The translations under genes were made by a program, and so were the position numbers. Below, one piece after another: positions 51,397 to 60,301 of a stretch of 64,000 nt of DNA. Origin of the DNA: CBDAUN01 sp965214615 (lineage in GTDB: Bacteria > Pseudomonadota > Gammaproteobacteria > Arenicellales > JAJDZL01); the NCBI GenBank assembly GCA_965214615.1, contig OZ243952.1, positions 2,232,001 through 2,296,000 on the forward strand, in the 5' to 3' direction. Each line of letters opens with the position of its first letter. Position 1 is the first letter of the stretch. The notes beneath the pieces are model-generated. The model was not told the DNA's origin, ran no database searches, and was given only the letters and a program-made list of their open reading frames with translations.

Positions 51397-52665
51397 TCAC
51401 GATTCATAAAGATGCTCGCGGGTCCACGGCACGGTGTTGTCCTTGCCGCGCGAGAAAACCATTTGAAACAGCTGAAGAGAGCCGACGCGAAAGGCGGCAA
51501 TGGAGCCGGTCAGGTACATGCGCCATGCGCGCGCGAAGCGTTCGTCGAACATCTGCACAACCGCCGATTCCGCCTGATCGAAGCGGTCGAGCCAGTGACG
51601 CAGCGTCAAAGCGTAGTGCAGCCTAAGGTTCTCAATGTCCAGCACAGAAAAATCGTGCGGTTCGACGATGTTCATCATCTCGCGAATTGTCGGAGGATAG
51701 GCGCCGGGGAAAATTCGCTTTTCGATCCACGCGTTCATCAGATCCGGCTTGTTGCGCCCGATCGAATGCACCAGCGCCCGCCCATTGTCAATCAGGCATC
51801 GCTGGATGACATCGCCGAGCTGCCTGTAGTGCATTTTTCCCACATGCTCGAGCATCCCGACAGAGACGAATGCGTCAAAATCGCCCGAAATGTTGCGGTA
51901 ATCGTCTTCGACATACTCGATCTGATCGTTCAAGCCCTCCCTGTTTGCGCGCTCCACGGCATAGGCGATCTGTTCGTGAGAAATGTTGTAGGATTTGACT
52001 TTGACACCGTAATTCCTCGCCATGTAGACGGCGAGAGATCCCCACCCGCAACCGGCCTCAACCACGGTCTGGCCGGGCCTAAGCTGCAGCTTTCGGCACA
52101 CGTGCTCCATTTTTGCCGCCTGGGCCTGCTCAATCGTCAGATCCTGGCTCGGAAAATATGCGCAGGTATACTGCATCTCCTCGTCCAGCCATAGCCTGTA
52201 GAAATCGTTGCCAAGATCATAATGGTGATGGATGTTGGATTTCGAATCGCTCAAGGTGTTGCCGCGCGCCTTGCGGGCAAAAATTTTCGACACCAGGCCG
52301 AGCAGATTCGAGGTGTCCATTTTGCGCTCCTTGGCCAAGTAGGCCTCGCATAGAAATTCCTCCAAATCGCCTTCGATGTCGATGCTGCCGTCGCTGTACC
52401 CGTCGCCAAATCCTATATCCTGCTGCGTCACCAGACGGCGCAAGGCAGAGCGGTTGTTAAATCGAAGCGCCGGCAAAGACGTATCCTTCGCACCGTAGAC
52501 CTGTTCGCCGTTCCACAGAAAAATTCTGAACCGCGGGCTGCCCGCCTCCTTGGCGATGCTGCTGATTACAAACCGGTCCAAGCCGGACGGCTCGGACGAC
52601 TTTGCCCCTGCATCGCGAGCAAGCGGCTTCATCGACAACGCTGATTCCTTATGTTCGCTTCTCAT
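51397..52665 (-). CDS. cfa: Cyclopropane-fatty-acyl-phospholipid synthase
   Basis: The enzyme methylenates unsaturated acyl chains of membrane phospholipids using S-adenosylmethionine. VVEAGCGWGSLAVYMARNYGVKV is the SAM motif; HHHYDLGNDFYRLWLDEEMQYTCAYF and SVGMLEHVGKMHYRQ are the family active-site segments, including the bicarbonate-binding residues. Length 422 residues is normal. The start at 52665 begins with a ~15-residue leader not found in all members; the ATG of MKPLARDAG is an alternative. Confidence 0.94.
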   Translation of the reverse strand: MRSEHKESALSMKPLARDAGAKSSEPSGLDRFVISSIAKEAGSPRFRIFLWNGEQVYGAKDTSLPALRFNNRSALRRLVTQQDIGFGDGYSDGSIDIEGDLEEFLCEAYLAKERKMDTSNLLGLVSKIFARKARGNTLSDSKSNIHHHYDLGNDFYRLWLDEEMQYTCAYFPSQDLTIEQAQAAKMEHVCRKLQLRPGQTVVEAGCGWGSLAVYMARNYGVKVKSYNISHEQIAYAVERANREGLNDQIEYVEDDYRNISGDFDAFVSVGMLEHVGKMHYRQLGDVIQRCLIDNGRALVHSIGRNKPDLMNAWIEKRIFPGAYPPTIREMMNIVEPHDFSVLDIENLRLHYALTLRHWLDRFDQAESAVVQMFDERFARAWRMYLTGSIAAFRVGSLQLFQMVFSRGKDNTVPWTREHLYES

Positions 52666-52699
52666 CGAATACCTGTAATTTAATTATCGAAATTCAATT

Positions 52700-53770
52700 C
52701 TAAAACAATGTTCCCTGAACAGGCGTCCCGGGTTTTTTGCGAAAAAGACCGGTGTCAAGACATGGCGGCTCAAGGTTCAGCCCGTTTTTCTTTGCTGCCG
52801 CCCGAAATCGCTGCCCGAACATCTGCGCAATAGGACCCGACCCGCTGAATCGCCGATGAAACTGCGAATCGTTGTCTGCGCCGTCTCGCGACTGACGCAT
52901 CAGACTTTGCACGCGGGCGACTTTGAGCGGGTAGTGCTGTTCGAGCCATTCGTAGAACAAGTCCTTGACTTCCAGAGGCAGACGCAGCAGGATCCAGTTC
53001 GCACCGACCGCACCTGCGTGCCTGCCCTGTGCCACTACCGCCTCCAGTTCGTGATCGTTCAGACCCAGGATCACCGGCGCAAGCAATATTGTAATTGGAA
53101 TCCCGGCTTCTGACAGCCGCCGTATCGCTTCGATGCGGCGATGAGGGGCGCTGGCCCGCGGTTCCATCCGCTGTGCGAGCCGATTGTCGAGCGTTGTGAC
53201 CGACACCGACACCGATACCAGATTATGCGAGGCAAGCTCGCCTAGGACATCAAGGTCGCGCACGATCAAGTGCGATTTGGTCGTAATTGTCACCGGATGG
53301 CGATGCTCTAAAAATACTTCGAGCAACTGACGCGTGAGCGCATAGGTCTTTTCGATCGGCTGATACGGATCGGTATTGGTCCCAAGCGCTATCGTCGCAC
53401 ATGCGTAGGATTTGCGAGAAATTTCGCGGCGCAGCAATTGCGCGGCGTCCGGCTTGACCAGCAGCCGTGTCTCGAAATCAAGCCCCGGCGAATAGCCAAG
53501 ATAGCTGTGCGTCGGACGCGCATAGCAGTATGTGCATCCGTGCTCGCAGCCGCGATACATGTTTATCGACCGGTCAAAATGCAGATCCGGCGACTCGTTG
53601 CTTGAAATAATCGACCTGGAAGCATCAACCTCGACCGTGGTGCGCGTCCGAGGCGGCAGGGATTCCTGAGTCCAGCCGTCCTGCGCCGGGACGCGCCTTA
53701 GGCGCTCGTAGCGACCTTCGCGGTTGGATGCCGCGCCGCGGCCCTTGATCGGTCTGATGGTCGACTCCAT
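52700..53770 (-). CDS. PA0069 family radical SAM protein
   Basis: The 356-residue protein carries CEHGCTYCYARPTHSY, the CxxxCxxC cluster binding a [4Fe-4S] and SAM, and continues with ALGTNTDPYQPIEKTYALTRQLLEVF and PVTITTKSHLIVRDLDVL, the spore-photolyase-like/PA0069 family pattern. The family is known as Rv2578c-like and its substrate is not known. The preceding perM-type gene ends one base before this start codon, so they overlap in transcript. It lies after cfa in the same direction. Confidence 0.92.
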   Translation of the reverse strand: MESTIRPIKGRGAASNREGRYERLRRVPAQDGWTQESLPPRTRTTVEVDASRSIISSNESPDLHFDRSINMYRGCEHGCTYCYARPTHSYLGYSPGLDFETRLLVKPDAAQLLRREISRKSYACATIALGTNTDPYQPIEKTYALTRQLLEVFLEHRHPVTITTKSHLIVRDLDVLGELASHNLVSVSVSVTTLDNRLAQRMEPRASAPHRRIEAIRRLSEAGIPITILLAPVILGLNDHELEAVVAQGRHAGAVGANWILLRLPLEVKDLFYEWLEQHYPLKVARVQSLMRQSRDGADNDSQFHRRFSGSGPIAQMFGQRFRAAAKKNGLNLEPPCLDTGLFRKKPGTPVQGTLF

Positions 53771-54832
53771 CTACGCGTCCTCGGGAATCGCCTTGGGCCA
53801 GGCGATAAGCACCGCTTGGACAAGCGTTGCAAGCGGGATCGCGAAAAATATGCCCCAAATGCCCCAAATGCCGCCAAAGAACAAAATAGCCACAATGATT
53901 GCGACCGGGTGCAAATTGACAACTTCTGAAAAAATCAGCGGCACCAGCACGTTGGCATCAAGGATCTGAATAATGAAATAGGCGCCTACCAGATACGCGA
54001 ATTCCGGCGTGTAGCCCCACTGGAAAAATGCAACCAGGACCACCGGTATGGTGACGATTGCCGCGCCGACAAACGGGATCAGCACCGACAGACCGACAAT
54101 GACGCTGAGCAGCAGCGAATATTGCAGCCCGAACAAGGTGAACGTCACCAGCGTAACGCTGCCGACAATCAGGATTTCCCAGAACTTGCCGCGAATATAG
54201 TTGGACATCTGGCGATCCACATTCTCCCACACCGCCTGAGTCAGGCCGTGATCCTTTGCAGGCATGAAACTCCTGAGCCACTCGGTCAGCATGTGCTTGT
54301 CCTTGAGAAAGAAAAACACAAGAATCGGCACAAGAATCAGATACACGACAAGCGTGATGATTCCAACCACCGAAGAGGCCGACCAGGACAGCACGTTCTG
54401 TCCGAGTTCCGCCACCAGCACGCCGATCACTTCAATCAACTGCCGAACCTGCTCTTCGGACACTACGTCGGGATAGCTTTGCGGCAACTGCAGCAAAGCG
54501 GATTGCCATTCGGAAATCCAGTTGGGCACTTGCGATGCGAACTGCACCGCCTGAGCACTGACCAGCGGCATCACGCCGAAAACCAGTCCTAGAAACAGAA
54601 TCAGGAACAGTATCATGGTGACAAGCGCCGCAGCAAGGCGCGGAATCTTCAACATTACGAAATACCGCACGCCGCCTTCGAGGACGTAGGCAATCACCAG
54701 CGCCGCAATGACCGGCTTGATCAGCGCGCCTGCAAAGACAACCAGCGAAAAGCCGACTATCAGCACAATCCCCAGAATGATAATCTGAGGATTATTCAGC
54801 TGACGCCGAAACCAGTTCAGAACCGTCTGCAT
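53771..54832 (-). CDS. AI-2E family transporter / PerM-like permease
   Basis: A 353-residue inner-membrane protein with about eight hydrophobic segments, including IIILGIVLIVGFSLVVFAGALI at the N-terminus, LILFLGLVFGVMPLVS and ILFFGGIWGIWGIFFAIPLATLVQ near the C-terminus. The family includes TqsA, which exports autoinducer 2, and sodium/proton antiporters, so the substrate is open. The protein ends one base from the start of the radical SAM gene. Confidence 0.9.
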   Translation of the reverse strand: MQTVLNWFRRQLNNPQIIILGIVLIVGFSLVVFAGALIKPVIAALVIAYVLEGGVRYFVMLKIPRLAAALVTMILFLILFLGLVFGVMPLVSAQAVQFASQVPNWISEWQSALLQLPQSYPDVVSEEQVRQLIEVIGVLVAELGQNVLSWSASSVVGIITLVVYLILVPILVFFFLKDKHMLTEWLRSFMPAKDHGLTQAVWENVDRQMSNYIRGKFWEILIVGSVTLVTFTLFGLQYSLLLSVIVGLSVLIPFVGAAIVTIPVVLVAFFQWGYTPEFAYLVGAYFIIQILDANVLVPLIFSEVVNLHPVAIIVAILFFGGIWGIWGIFFAIPLATLVQAVLIAWPKAIPEDA

Positions 54833-54872
54833 GACTGTTGCCTTGGCACGGCGATTCTACAGGGGAGCCGAC

Positions 54873-55289
54873 TTATGCATCCACCACCTCGCATTCGTAG
54901 GTCACTTCGGCGGTGGAAGCCAGCATTGCGGTTGCAGAACAGTACTTTTCGATCGAAAGTTCGATCGCACGCCTGGCCTGCTTGCCTGTAATGCCGATTC
55001 CGGTGATTCGGTATTTCAGATGAATGCCGGTAAACACCTTCGGCACCTGCTCGGAGCGTTGCGCGTCCATCTCGATAGTCAAGGCCGACGGCTCCTTTCT
55101 CTGCTTGCGCAGGATTTGCATCACATCGTAGGCGGTGCACCCGCCCATGCCGAGCAGCACCGCTTCCATCGGCCGCATGCCGGAGTTCTGTCCGCCCGAT
55201 TCCGGAGCGCCGTCGAGCGTCAGCCGATGCCCGGTTCCTGAGCGGGCCTCGAAGCGCACTGCGCTTGAATATTCGACGATGCCTTTCAT
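54873..55289 (-). CDS. OsmC family peroxidase-like protein
   Basis: OsmC/Ohr proteins reduce organic hydroperoxides with two reactive cysteines. Here they are in GMGGCTAYDVMQIL and EKYCSATAML, with the family spacing of ~60 residues. The 138-residue length and RPMEAVLLGMGGC opening fit the OsmC subgroup, not Ohr. It starts inside the last codons of trpC (four-base overlap), a common gammaproteobacterial order. Confidence 0.9.
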   Translation of the reverse strand: MKGIVEYSSAVRFEARSGTGHRLTLDGAPESGGQNSGMRPMEAVLLGMGGCTAYDVMQILRKQRKEPSALTIEMDAQRSEQVPKVFTGIHLKYRITGIGITGKQARRAIELSIEKYCSATAMLASTAEVTYECEVVDA

Positions 55290-56134
55290 TGCAATAGCGC
55301 TTCGCCGCGCATGCGACTGCCGGAAATATCCGGCGATGCGGCAAACAAACCCTGCAGCATTGCGCCCGGATCGGCGCTGCGCATGAACGCCTCTCCGACA
55401 AGAAAGCAGCTGATTCCCGCTGCCGCCAGCCGTTCCACGTCCTCGCGGGCGCGTATGCCGCTTTCAGACACGACAACGCGGCCCTGAGGAATGTCGCGCA
55501 CCAGCTGCAGCGAAGTTTCTATGCTCGTCTCGAAAGTGTGCAAATTTCGATTGTTGATGCCAATCATGCCAGACGGCAATTCAAGCGCCAGTTCCAGTTC
55601 CGGGCGCGAATGAGTCTCGATCAGCACGTCGAGTCCGAGTTCGTCCGCAAGGGCGGCAAGGTCATGCAGCTGCGAGCGCTGCAGCATCGACACGATCAGC
55701 AGCAGGCAGTCGGCGCCATTCGCCCGGGTTTCATAGACTTGGATCGGATCGACAATGAAGTCCTTTCTCAGTATCGGAAGCGCGCACGCCTGCCTTGCGG
55801 CGTGAAGGTCAGACATGCTGCCGTGAAAGTGCCTGGCATCGGTCAGCACCGATATGCAGGTCGCGCCGCCGGCTTCGTAGCTTTGCGCGATGCTGGAGAC
55901 CTGATAGTCTTCGCGCATCACTCCCTTGCTCGGGGAAGCCTTTTTCGATTCTGCGATGACCGCAGGCCCGCCCTTGGCGATCCTGGAACGGATGCGCGCT
56001 TCGAATCCGCGCGCCGGGGGCGATTGGGCGATTCGCCTTTCAAATTCGCCCTGCTTTGACGACGCCCTGATATCAGCAACTTCTCGCTGCTTATCGCGCG
56101 CAATCGCTGCAAGAATGTCGCTGGAACCGCTCAT
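55286..56134 (-). CDS. trpC: Indole-3-glycerol phosphate synthase
   Basis: TrpC closes the indole ring from carboxyphenylamino-deoxyribulose phosphate. The TIM barrel shows VIAESKKASPSKGVMRED (catalytic Lys), LPILRKDFIVDPIQVYE (second Lys), LIETHSRPELELAL and IGINNRNLHTFE; VVSESGIRAREDVE ends it. ATG 56134 follows the trpD stop by one base (TGATATG), giving 282 residues. The longer frame to 56266 reads trpD sequence. Confidence 0.96.
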   Translation of the reverse strand: MSGSSDILAAIARDKQREVADIRASSKQGEFERRIAQSPPARGFEARIRSRIAKGGPAVIAESKKASPSKGVMREDYQVSSIAQSYEAGGATCISVLTDARHFHGSMSDLHAARQACALPILRKDFIVDPIQVYETRANGADCLLLIVSMLQRSQLHDLAALADELGLDVLIETHSRPELELALELPSGMIGINNRNLHTFETSIETSLQLVRDIPQGRVVVSESGIRAREDVERLAAAGISCFLVGEAFMRSADPGAMLQGLFAASPDISGSRMRGEALLQ

Positions 56135-56135
56135 A

Positions 56136-57152
56136 TCATACCGATCGGGTATGCCTGATATATTGTTCGAACTTGTCCATCGCCGCACCGCTTCGGAGCG
56201 CTGCGCGCGCCAGTTCCACTCCCTGTGAAATGTCGTCGGCGATGCCGGAAACGTAAATCGCCGCACCGCCGTTCACCGCCGTGATATCTGCCGCAGCCGA
56301 CGGTTCGCCGCGAAAAACCGAGCGGATGACTTCCAGGCTCTGCCCGGGGTCGTCCACCACCAAATTCTCAGGATGCGCCGCGCCGATTCCGTAGTCTTCG
56401 GGGCGGATCGAATAGGTTCGAATCCGATTGTCTTTCAATTCGGCAGCCCAGGTCGGCGCACCAATGCTGATTTCATCCATTCCGTCCTCGGAATGCACCA
56501 CAAGGACATGTTCGCAGCCCAGCTGCTTCATGACCTGTGCAAGCGGTTCGACCAGATCGCGGCTGAACACGCCCATCAGTTCGCGCTTGACCAGCGCAGG
56601 ATTCGTCAGCGGGCCGAGAGCGTTGAAAATTGTCCTGACCCCGAGTTCCCGTCGTGCGCCGATGGCATGCTTCATGGCTGTATGATGGGCAGGAGCGAGC
56701 ATGAACCCGAATCCGGTTTCGCCAACGCACTGTGCAATCTGCTCCGGCGTCAGGTCGATGCGCGCGCCGGCGTGTTCAAGCAGGTCCGCGCTACCGCACT
56801 TGCTCGAAGCTGCTCGATTTCCATGCTTGGCAACCGAGGCGCCCGCCGCTGCCGCGACAAAGGCCGATGCGGTTGAAACGTTGAACGACGAGGACCCGTC
56901 TCCGCCGGTTCCAACCACGTCCAGCAGGTTCGGCACAGAAATCTCGACCTTGTCGACCAACTCCCTCATTACTGTCGCCGCTGCCGCGATCTCCTCGATC
57001 GATTCGCCCTTGGTGCGAAGCCCGATCAAAAAACCGCCGATCTGGGCCGCAGTCAGCTGTCCGGTCATAATCTGGCGCATGATCGCCAGCATCTGGTCGG
57101 CGCTGAGGCTTTGCCCTGCGCAGATGGTCTTCAATGCATCCTGAATTTTCAT
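56136..57152 (-). CDS. trpD: Anthranilate phosphoribosyltransferase
   Basis: TrpD joins anthranilate to phosphoribosyl pyrophosphate. DVVGTGGDGSSSFNVSTASAFVAAAAG is the PRPP-binding signature, KHGNRAASSKCGSADLLEHAG follows, and HHTAMKHAIGARRELGVRTIFNALGPLTNPA is the family core. Length 338 residues. The gene sits 21 bases after trpG and before trpC in one transcript. Confidence 0.96.
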   Translation of the reverse strand: MKIQDALKTICAGQSLSADQMLAIMRQIMTGQLTAAQIGGFLIGLRTKGESIEEIAAAATVMRELVDKVEISVPNLLDVVGTGGDGSSSFNVSTASAFVAAAAGASVAKHGNRAASSKCGSADLLEHAGARIDLTPEQIAQCVGETGFGFMLAPAHHTAMKHAIGARRELGVRTIFNALGPLTNPALVKRELMGVFSRDLVEPLAQVMKQLGCEHVLVVHSEDGMDEISIGAPTWAAELKDNRIRTYSIRPEDYGIGAAHPENLVVDDPGQSLEVIRSVFRGEPSAAADITAVNGGAAIYVSGIADDISQGVELARAALRSGAAMDKFEQYIRHTRSV

Positions 57153-57174
57153 GGTCGATGGCGTACGTTGGAAA

Positions 57175-57753
57175 TTAGCCGGTAATCCCGTTCTGATTCA
57201 AAAAATTACGCAGCAGATCGTGTCCAACGGGAGTGAGAAACGACTCTGGATGGAATTGTAACCCACTGACCGGGTACTCCCGGTGCCTTATGCCCATGAC
57301 AGTGCCGTCGTCGGTCCATGCGGTCACTTCGAGGCAATCGGGAAGACTGTCGCGCCTGGCGATCAAGGAGTGATACCGGGTTGCCTGAAACGGATTTTCC
57401 AGACCGTCCAGGATGCCGGCGCCGCAGTGGCGAATGGTCGACACCTTGCCGTGCATCACGGTGTCGGCGCGCACAATGTCGGCGCCGAAGGCGTGGCAAA
57501 TGCTCTGATGTCCGAGACAGATGCCCAATATCGGACACGCCGATGCGAAGTGACCGACCGCGTCGACTGAAATGCCGGCCTCGGTCGGCGTGCAGGGGCC
57601 GGGAGAAATGACAATCCCTTGCGGGCCGAGACGTTCAATGCCCTCAAGGTCGATCTGATCGTTGCGCACGACTTTGGATTCGCAGCCAAGCTCGCCCAGA
57701 TACTGGACCAGATTGTAGGTAAACGAATCGTAATTATCGATCATCAGCAGCAT
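57175..57753 (-). CDS. trpG: Anthranilate synthase glutaminase component
   Basis: TrpG releases ammonia from glutamine for TrpE. The class I glutamine amidotransferase triad is Cys in GICLGHQSI, His and Glu in QFHPESFL; VISPGPCTPTEAGIS is the family oxyanion segment. In many Gammaproteobacteria one protein serves both tryptophan and folate synthesis (PabA), and that may hold here. 192 residues. It is separated from trpE by the ion-channel gene. Confidence 0.94.
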   Translation of the reverse strand: MLLMIDNYDSFTYNLVQYLGELGCESKVVRNDQIDLEGIERLGPQGIVISPGPCTPTEAGISVDAVGHFASACPILGICLGHQSICHAFGADIVRADTVMHGKVSTIRHCGAGILDGLENPFQATRYHSLIARRDSLPDCLEVTAWTDDGTVMGIRHREYPVSGLQFHPESFLTPVGHDLLRNFLNQNGITG

Positions 57754-57912
57754 CGGGCAATTCCTGTCATTCGGCGAAGGCGGCGCAACACGACGTCATG
57801 CATTGCACTGGCCGGTTTGCACGCAGCTTCGTGTTCCGCCTTGGGCATATTTGCATTGTTTCCGGTCAATTATAGTCACCGCGCGCGCTGCATGCGCCAG
57901 CCGAATCGATGC

Positions 57913-58719
57913 CTACAATTTTCGGCCATCCGATTCCATGTAGCGCTGAATTCGATCCAGCGTCGTTTTGATATTGGAAATCTCATACAGAATTTCGCCG
58001 CTGACATTTTCCTTGGTGCTCAGTTCCTGCTCGTGCTGAGCCTTGTGCAGGTTGTTGATCACCACGGCGATAAACATATTGATCACGATGAACGCGGCAA
58101 TCACGACAAAGCTGATGAAATACAGCCAGGCCGCTGGATGCAACTCCATGGCTGTGTACATCACGTCGGTCCAGTCTTCCAGAGTGAGTATCCGGAACAA
58201 GGTGATCAGCGATATGCCGAGCGAGTTCCAGTGGAACGGATCGTGGGCATGAAACAGGTGATATCCGGCAATCGCATAAATATAGAACACGATCGCAAGC
58301 AGCATGATGACGTTGCCCAGTCCGGGCAGCGAGCGAATCAGCGTCACAACGATCAGGCGCAGCTCCGGCATCGCGGTAATCAGCCGGAATACGCGCAGCA
58401 GCCGGATTGTGCGGGCGATGAGCGCGAATTCCCCGGTCTGGGGAATCAGTGACAGAACGACGATCGAAAAGTCGAAAAGATTCCAGCCGTCGCCGAAATA
58501 GCGGCCGAATCTCGGCGCCACCGCGATAATCTTCAACACCGCCTCGACGACGAATACGATCAGGACAAACTTATTGAAGCTCAGCAGCACATGCCCGTAT
58601 CTTTCCATCAGGTAGGGGTAGGTTTCTAGCCCCAGCGCGATCGCATTGAGCACGATCACAGCAATGATCGTGCGCTCGAACCACGGATGGGTCGTAAGTC
58701 TCAGGCACAGTTGCCGCAT
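57913..58719 (-). CDS. Bacterial voltage-gated cation channel (NaChBac/BacNav family)
   Basis: The 268-residue protein has the six-segment plan of one voltage-gated channel repeat. S4 has Arg103, Arg106, Arg109 and Arg112 spaced by three (ARTIRLLRVFRLI). The pore follows in ITLFRILTLEDWTDVMY; the selectivity filter is TLEDWTD (residues 179-185) where NaChBac has TLESWSM. S6 is AFIVINMFIAVVINNL, and the C-terminus (STKENVSGEILYEISNIKTTLDRIQ) is a probable coiled coil for tetramer assembly. The extra acidic residues in the filter resemble engineered calcium-selective variants. It lies between trpE and trpG, where gph is sometimes found. Confidence 0.9.
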   Translation of the reverse strand: MRQLCLRLTTHPWFERTIIAVIVLNAIALGLETYPYLMERYGHVLLSFNKFVLIVFVVEAVLKIIAVAPRFGRYFGDGWNLFDFSIVVLSLIPQTGEFALIARTIRLLRVFRLITAMPELRLIVVTLIRSLPGLGNVIMLLAIVFYIYAIAGYHLFHAHDPFHWNSLGISLITLFRILTLEDWTDVMYTAMELHPAAWLYFISFVVIAAFIVINMFIAVVINNLHKAQHEQELSTKENVSGEILYEISNIKTTLDRIQRYMESDGRKL

Positions 58720-58752
58720 GTCCGATTCCGCCAGGTATTCAGGCCGTCCGGC

Positions 58753-60219
58753 CTATCCGGACATCGCCACCGCGCTGAGCAAAGCGCGCGCCTTGTCCAG
58801 TGTTTCCTGCCATTCGCGGCTAGGCACCGAATCGGCGACGATTCCGGCACCCGCCTGCACATAGACGCGTCCGCCAGACAGCACCGCGGTACGGATCGCG
58901 ATCGCGGTATCGAGATTGCCGTTCCAGCCGATGTAGCCGACAGCCCCGGAATAAATGCCGCGCTTGGACGGTTCCAGTTCGTCGATGATCTGCATTGCTC
59001 TGACTTTCGGCGCGCCGCTTACCGTGCCCGCAGGCAGCGCGGCGCGCAGCACATCGATCGCGTCCAACCCCTCAGCCAGCTCGCCGGTGACATTGGAGAC
59101 AATGTGCATGACATGCGAGTAGTGCTCGATCTTCATGATTTCGTTCACGCGAACGGTACCCGTCGTTGACACTCGGCCGACGTCGTTGCGCCCCAGATCC
59201 ACCAGCATCACATGCTCGGCGCGCTCCTTTTCGTCGGCAAGCAGTTCCTGTGCGATCTTCTCGTCGTGCTCTTCGTCCTTACCGCGGGGCCGGGTACCGG
59301 CAAGCGGGCGCACCGTGACCAGCCCGTCTTCGCAGCGCACCAGAATTTCCGGCGACGACCCGACGACGCAGTAGCCGTCCATGTTCAAATAATACATATA
59401 CGGCGACGGATTCAAGGTGCGAAGCGCACGGTACAAATCGATGGAATCTCCGGAAAATTCAGCGGAAAGGCGCTGCGATAGCACGACCTGGAACACATCG
59501 CCGGCAAGGATGTATTCGCGGGCGCGCTCGACGGCCGCCATGAACTGCTCCTTTCCGAATGCCGATTCGAACTGCGACTCATTCGGCTCGCGACCCAGCA
59601 GCAGGGCCGGCCTTGACCGATTCGGCCGGGTCAGCTTTTCCACGAATTCGCCGAGACGGCGATTGCCGACCTGCCAGGCGTCGGGGGCATTGGCGTCAAC
59701 GCACACGACAATAAACAGCCTGCCGGAAAGATTGTCGAAAATGACCACCTCGTCGGACACCAGAAGGCAGATATCGGGCGCATCGATTGTCGCCTGATGC
59801 GGGCATTCGCCGAGCACCGGTTCAACGTAGCGCACAGCATCGTAGCCGAAATAGCCCACGAGTCCGCCGGTAAACCTGGGCAGTCCGGGCATGTCCGGGA
59901 TCCGGTATCGCTGGCGGAACGCCTGAATGTCGGCAAGCGGGTCTTCGCTGGTCCATTGCTCGACCACGGTCGCGTCGCGAATGACCTTGAATTCGTAGCC
60001 GCGCACTTCGATGCGCGTTGAGCTCGGCAGTCCGATGATCGAATACCTGCCCCACTTCTCTCCACCCTGAACCGACTCGAACAGGTAGGTGTAGGGTTCC
60101 CGGGCAAGCTGATAGTAAGTGCTCAGCGGGGTATCGAAGTCCGCCAGAACCTGCCTGACGAATGGAATGTGGCTGTAGCCTTGTTCCCTTAATTCATTGA
60201 ATTGTGATTCGCTTAGCAT
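58753..60219 (-). CDS. trpE: Anthranilate synthase component I
   Basis: TrpE converts chorismate and ammonia to anthranilate. The chorismate-binding domain shows YILAGDVFQVVLSQRLSAEF, SPEILVRCEDGLVTVRPLAGTRPRG, DLGRNDVGRV and the closing AGAGIVADSVPSREWQET. I use ATG 60219 (MLSESQFNELREQGY), 488 residues; the frame is open to 60240. No leader peptide with repeated Trp codons was found in the 80 bases after rpe, so classic attenuation is not seen. It is separated from trpG by the channel gene. Confidence 0.96.
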   Translation of the reverse strand: MLSESQFNELREQGYSHIPFVRQVLADFDTPLSTYYQLAREPYTYLFESVQGGEKWGRYSIIGLPSSTRIEVRGYEFKVIRDATVVEQWTSEDPLADIQAFRQRYRIPDMPGLPRFTGGLVGYFGYDAVRYVEPVLGECPHQATIDAPDICLLVSDEVVIFDNLSGRLFIVVCVDANAPDAWQVGNRRLGEFVEKLTRPNRSRPALLLGREPNESQFESAFGKEQFMAAVERAREYILAGDVFQVVLSQRLSAEFSGDSIDLYRALRTLNPSPYMYYLNMDGYCVVGSSPEILVRCEDGLVTVRPLAGTRPRGKDEEHDEKIAQELLADEKERAEHVMLVDLGRNDVGRVSTTGTVRVNEIMKIEHYSHVMHIVSNVTGELAEGLDAIDVLRAALPAGTVSGAPKVRAMQIIDELEPSKRGIYSGAVGYIGWNGNLDTAIAIRTAVLSGGRVYVQAGAGIVADSVPSREWQETLDKARALLSAVAMSG

Positions 60220-60301
60220 TGCAGCACCACGGGCAGCCAATAGGATTTACGGCTGTACATATCGGTTCGGTTCGGCAATATGCAAGTGCGCGGCGACCGG
60301 T

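Noticed and set aside
56415..56425. GGTTCGAATCC, like a tRNA T-arm
   Set aside because: It lies inside the trpD coding frame and no acceptor or anticodon arm matches around it.
57619..58452. Plus-strand open frame of 277 codons opposite the ion channel and trpG
   Set aside because: It crosses the gap between two supported genes and has no motifs.
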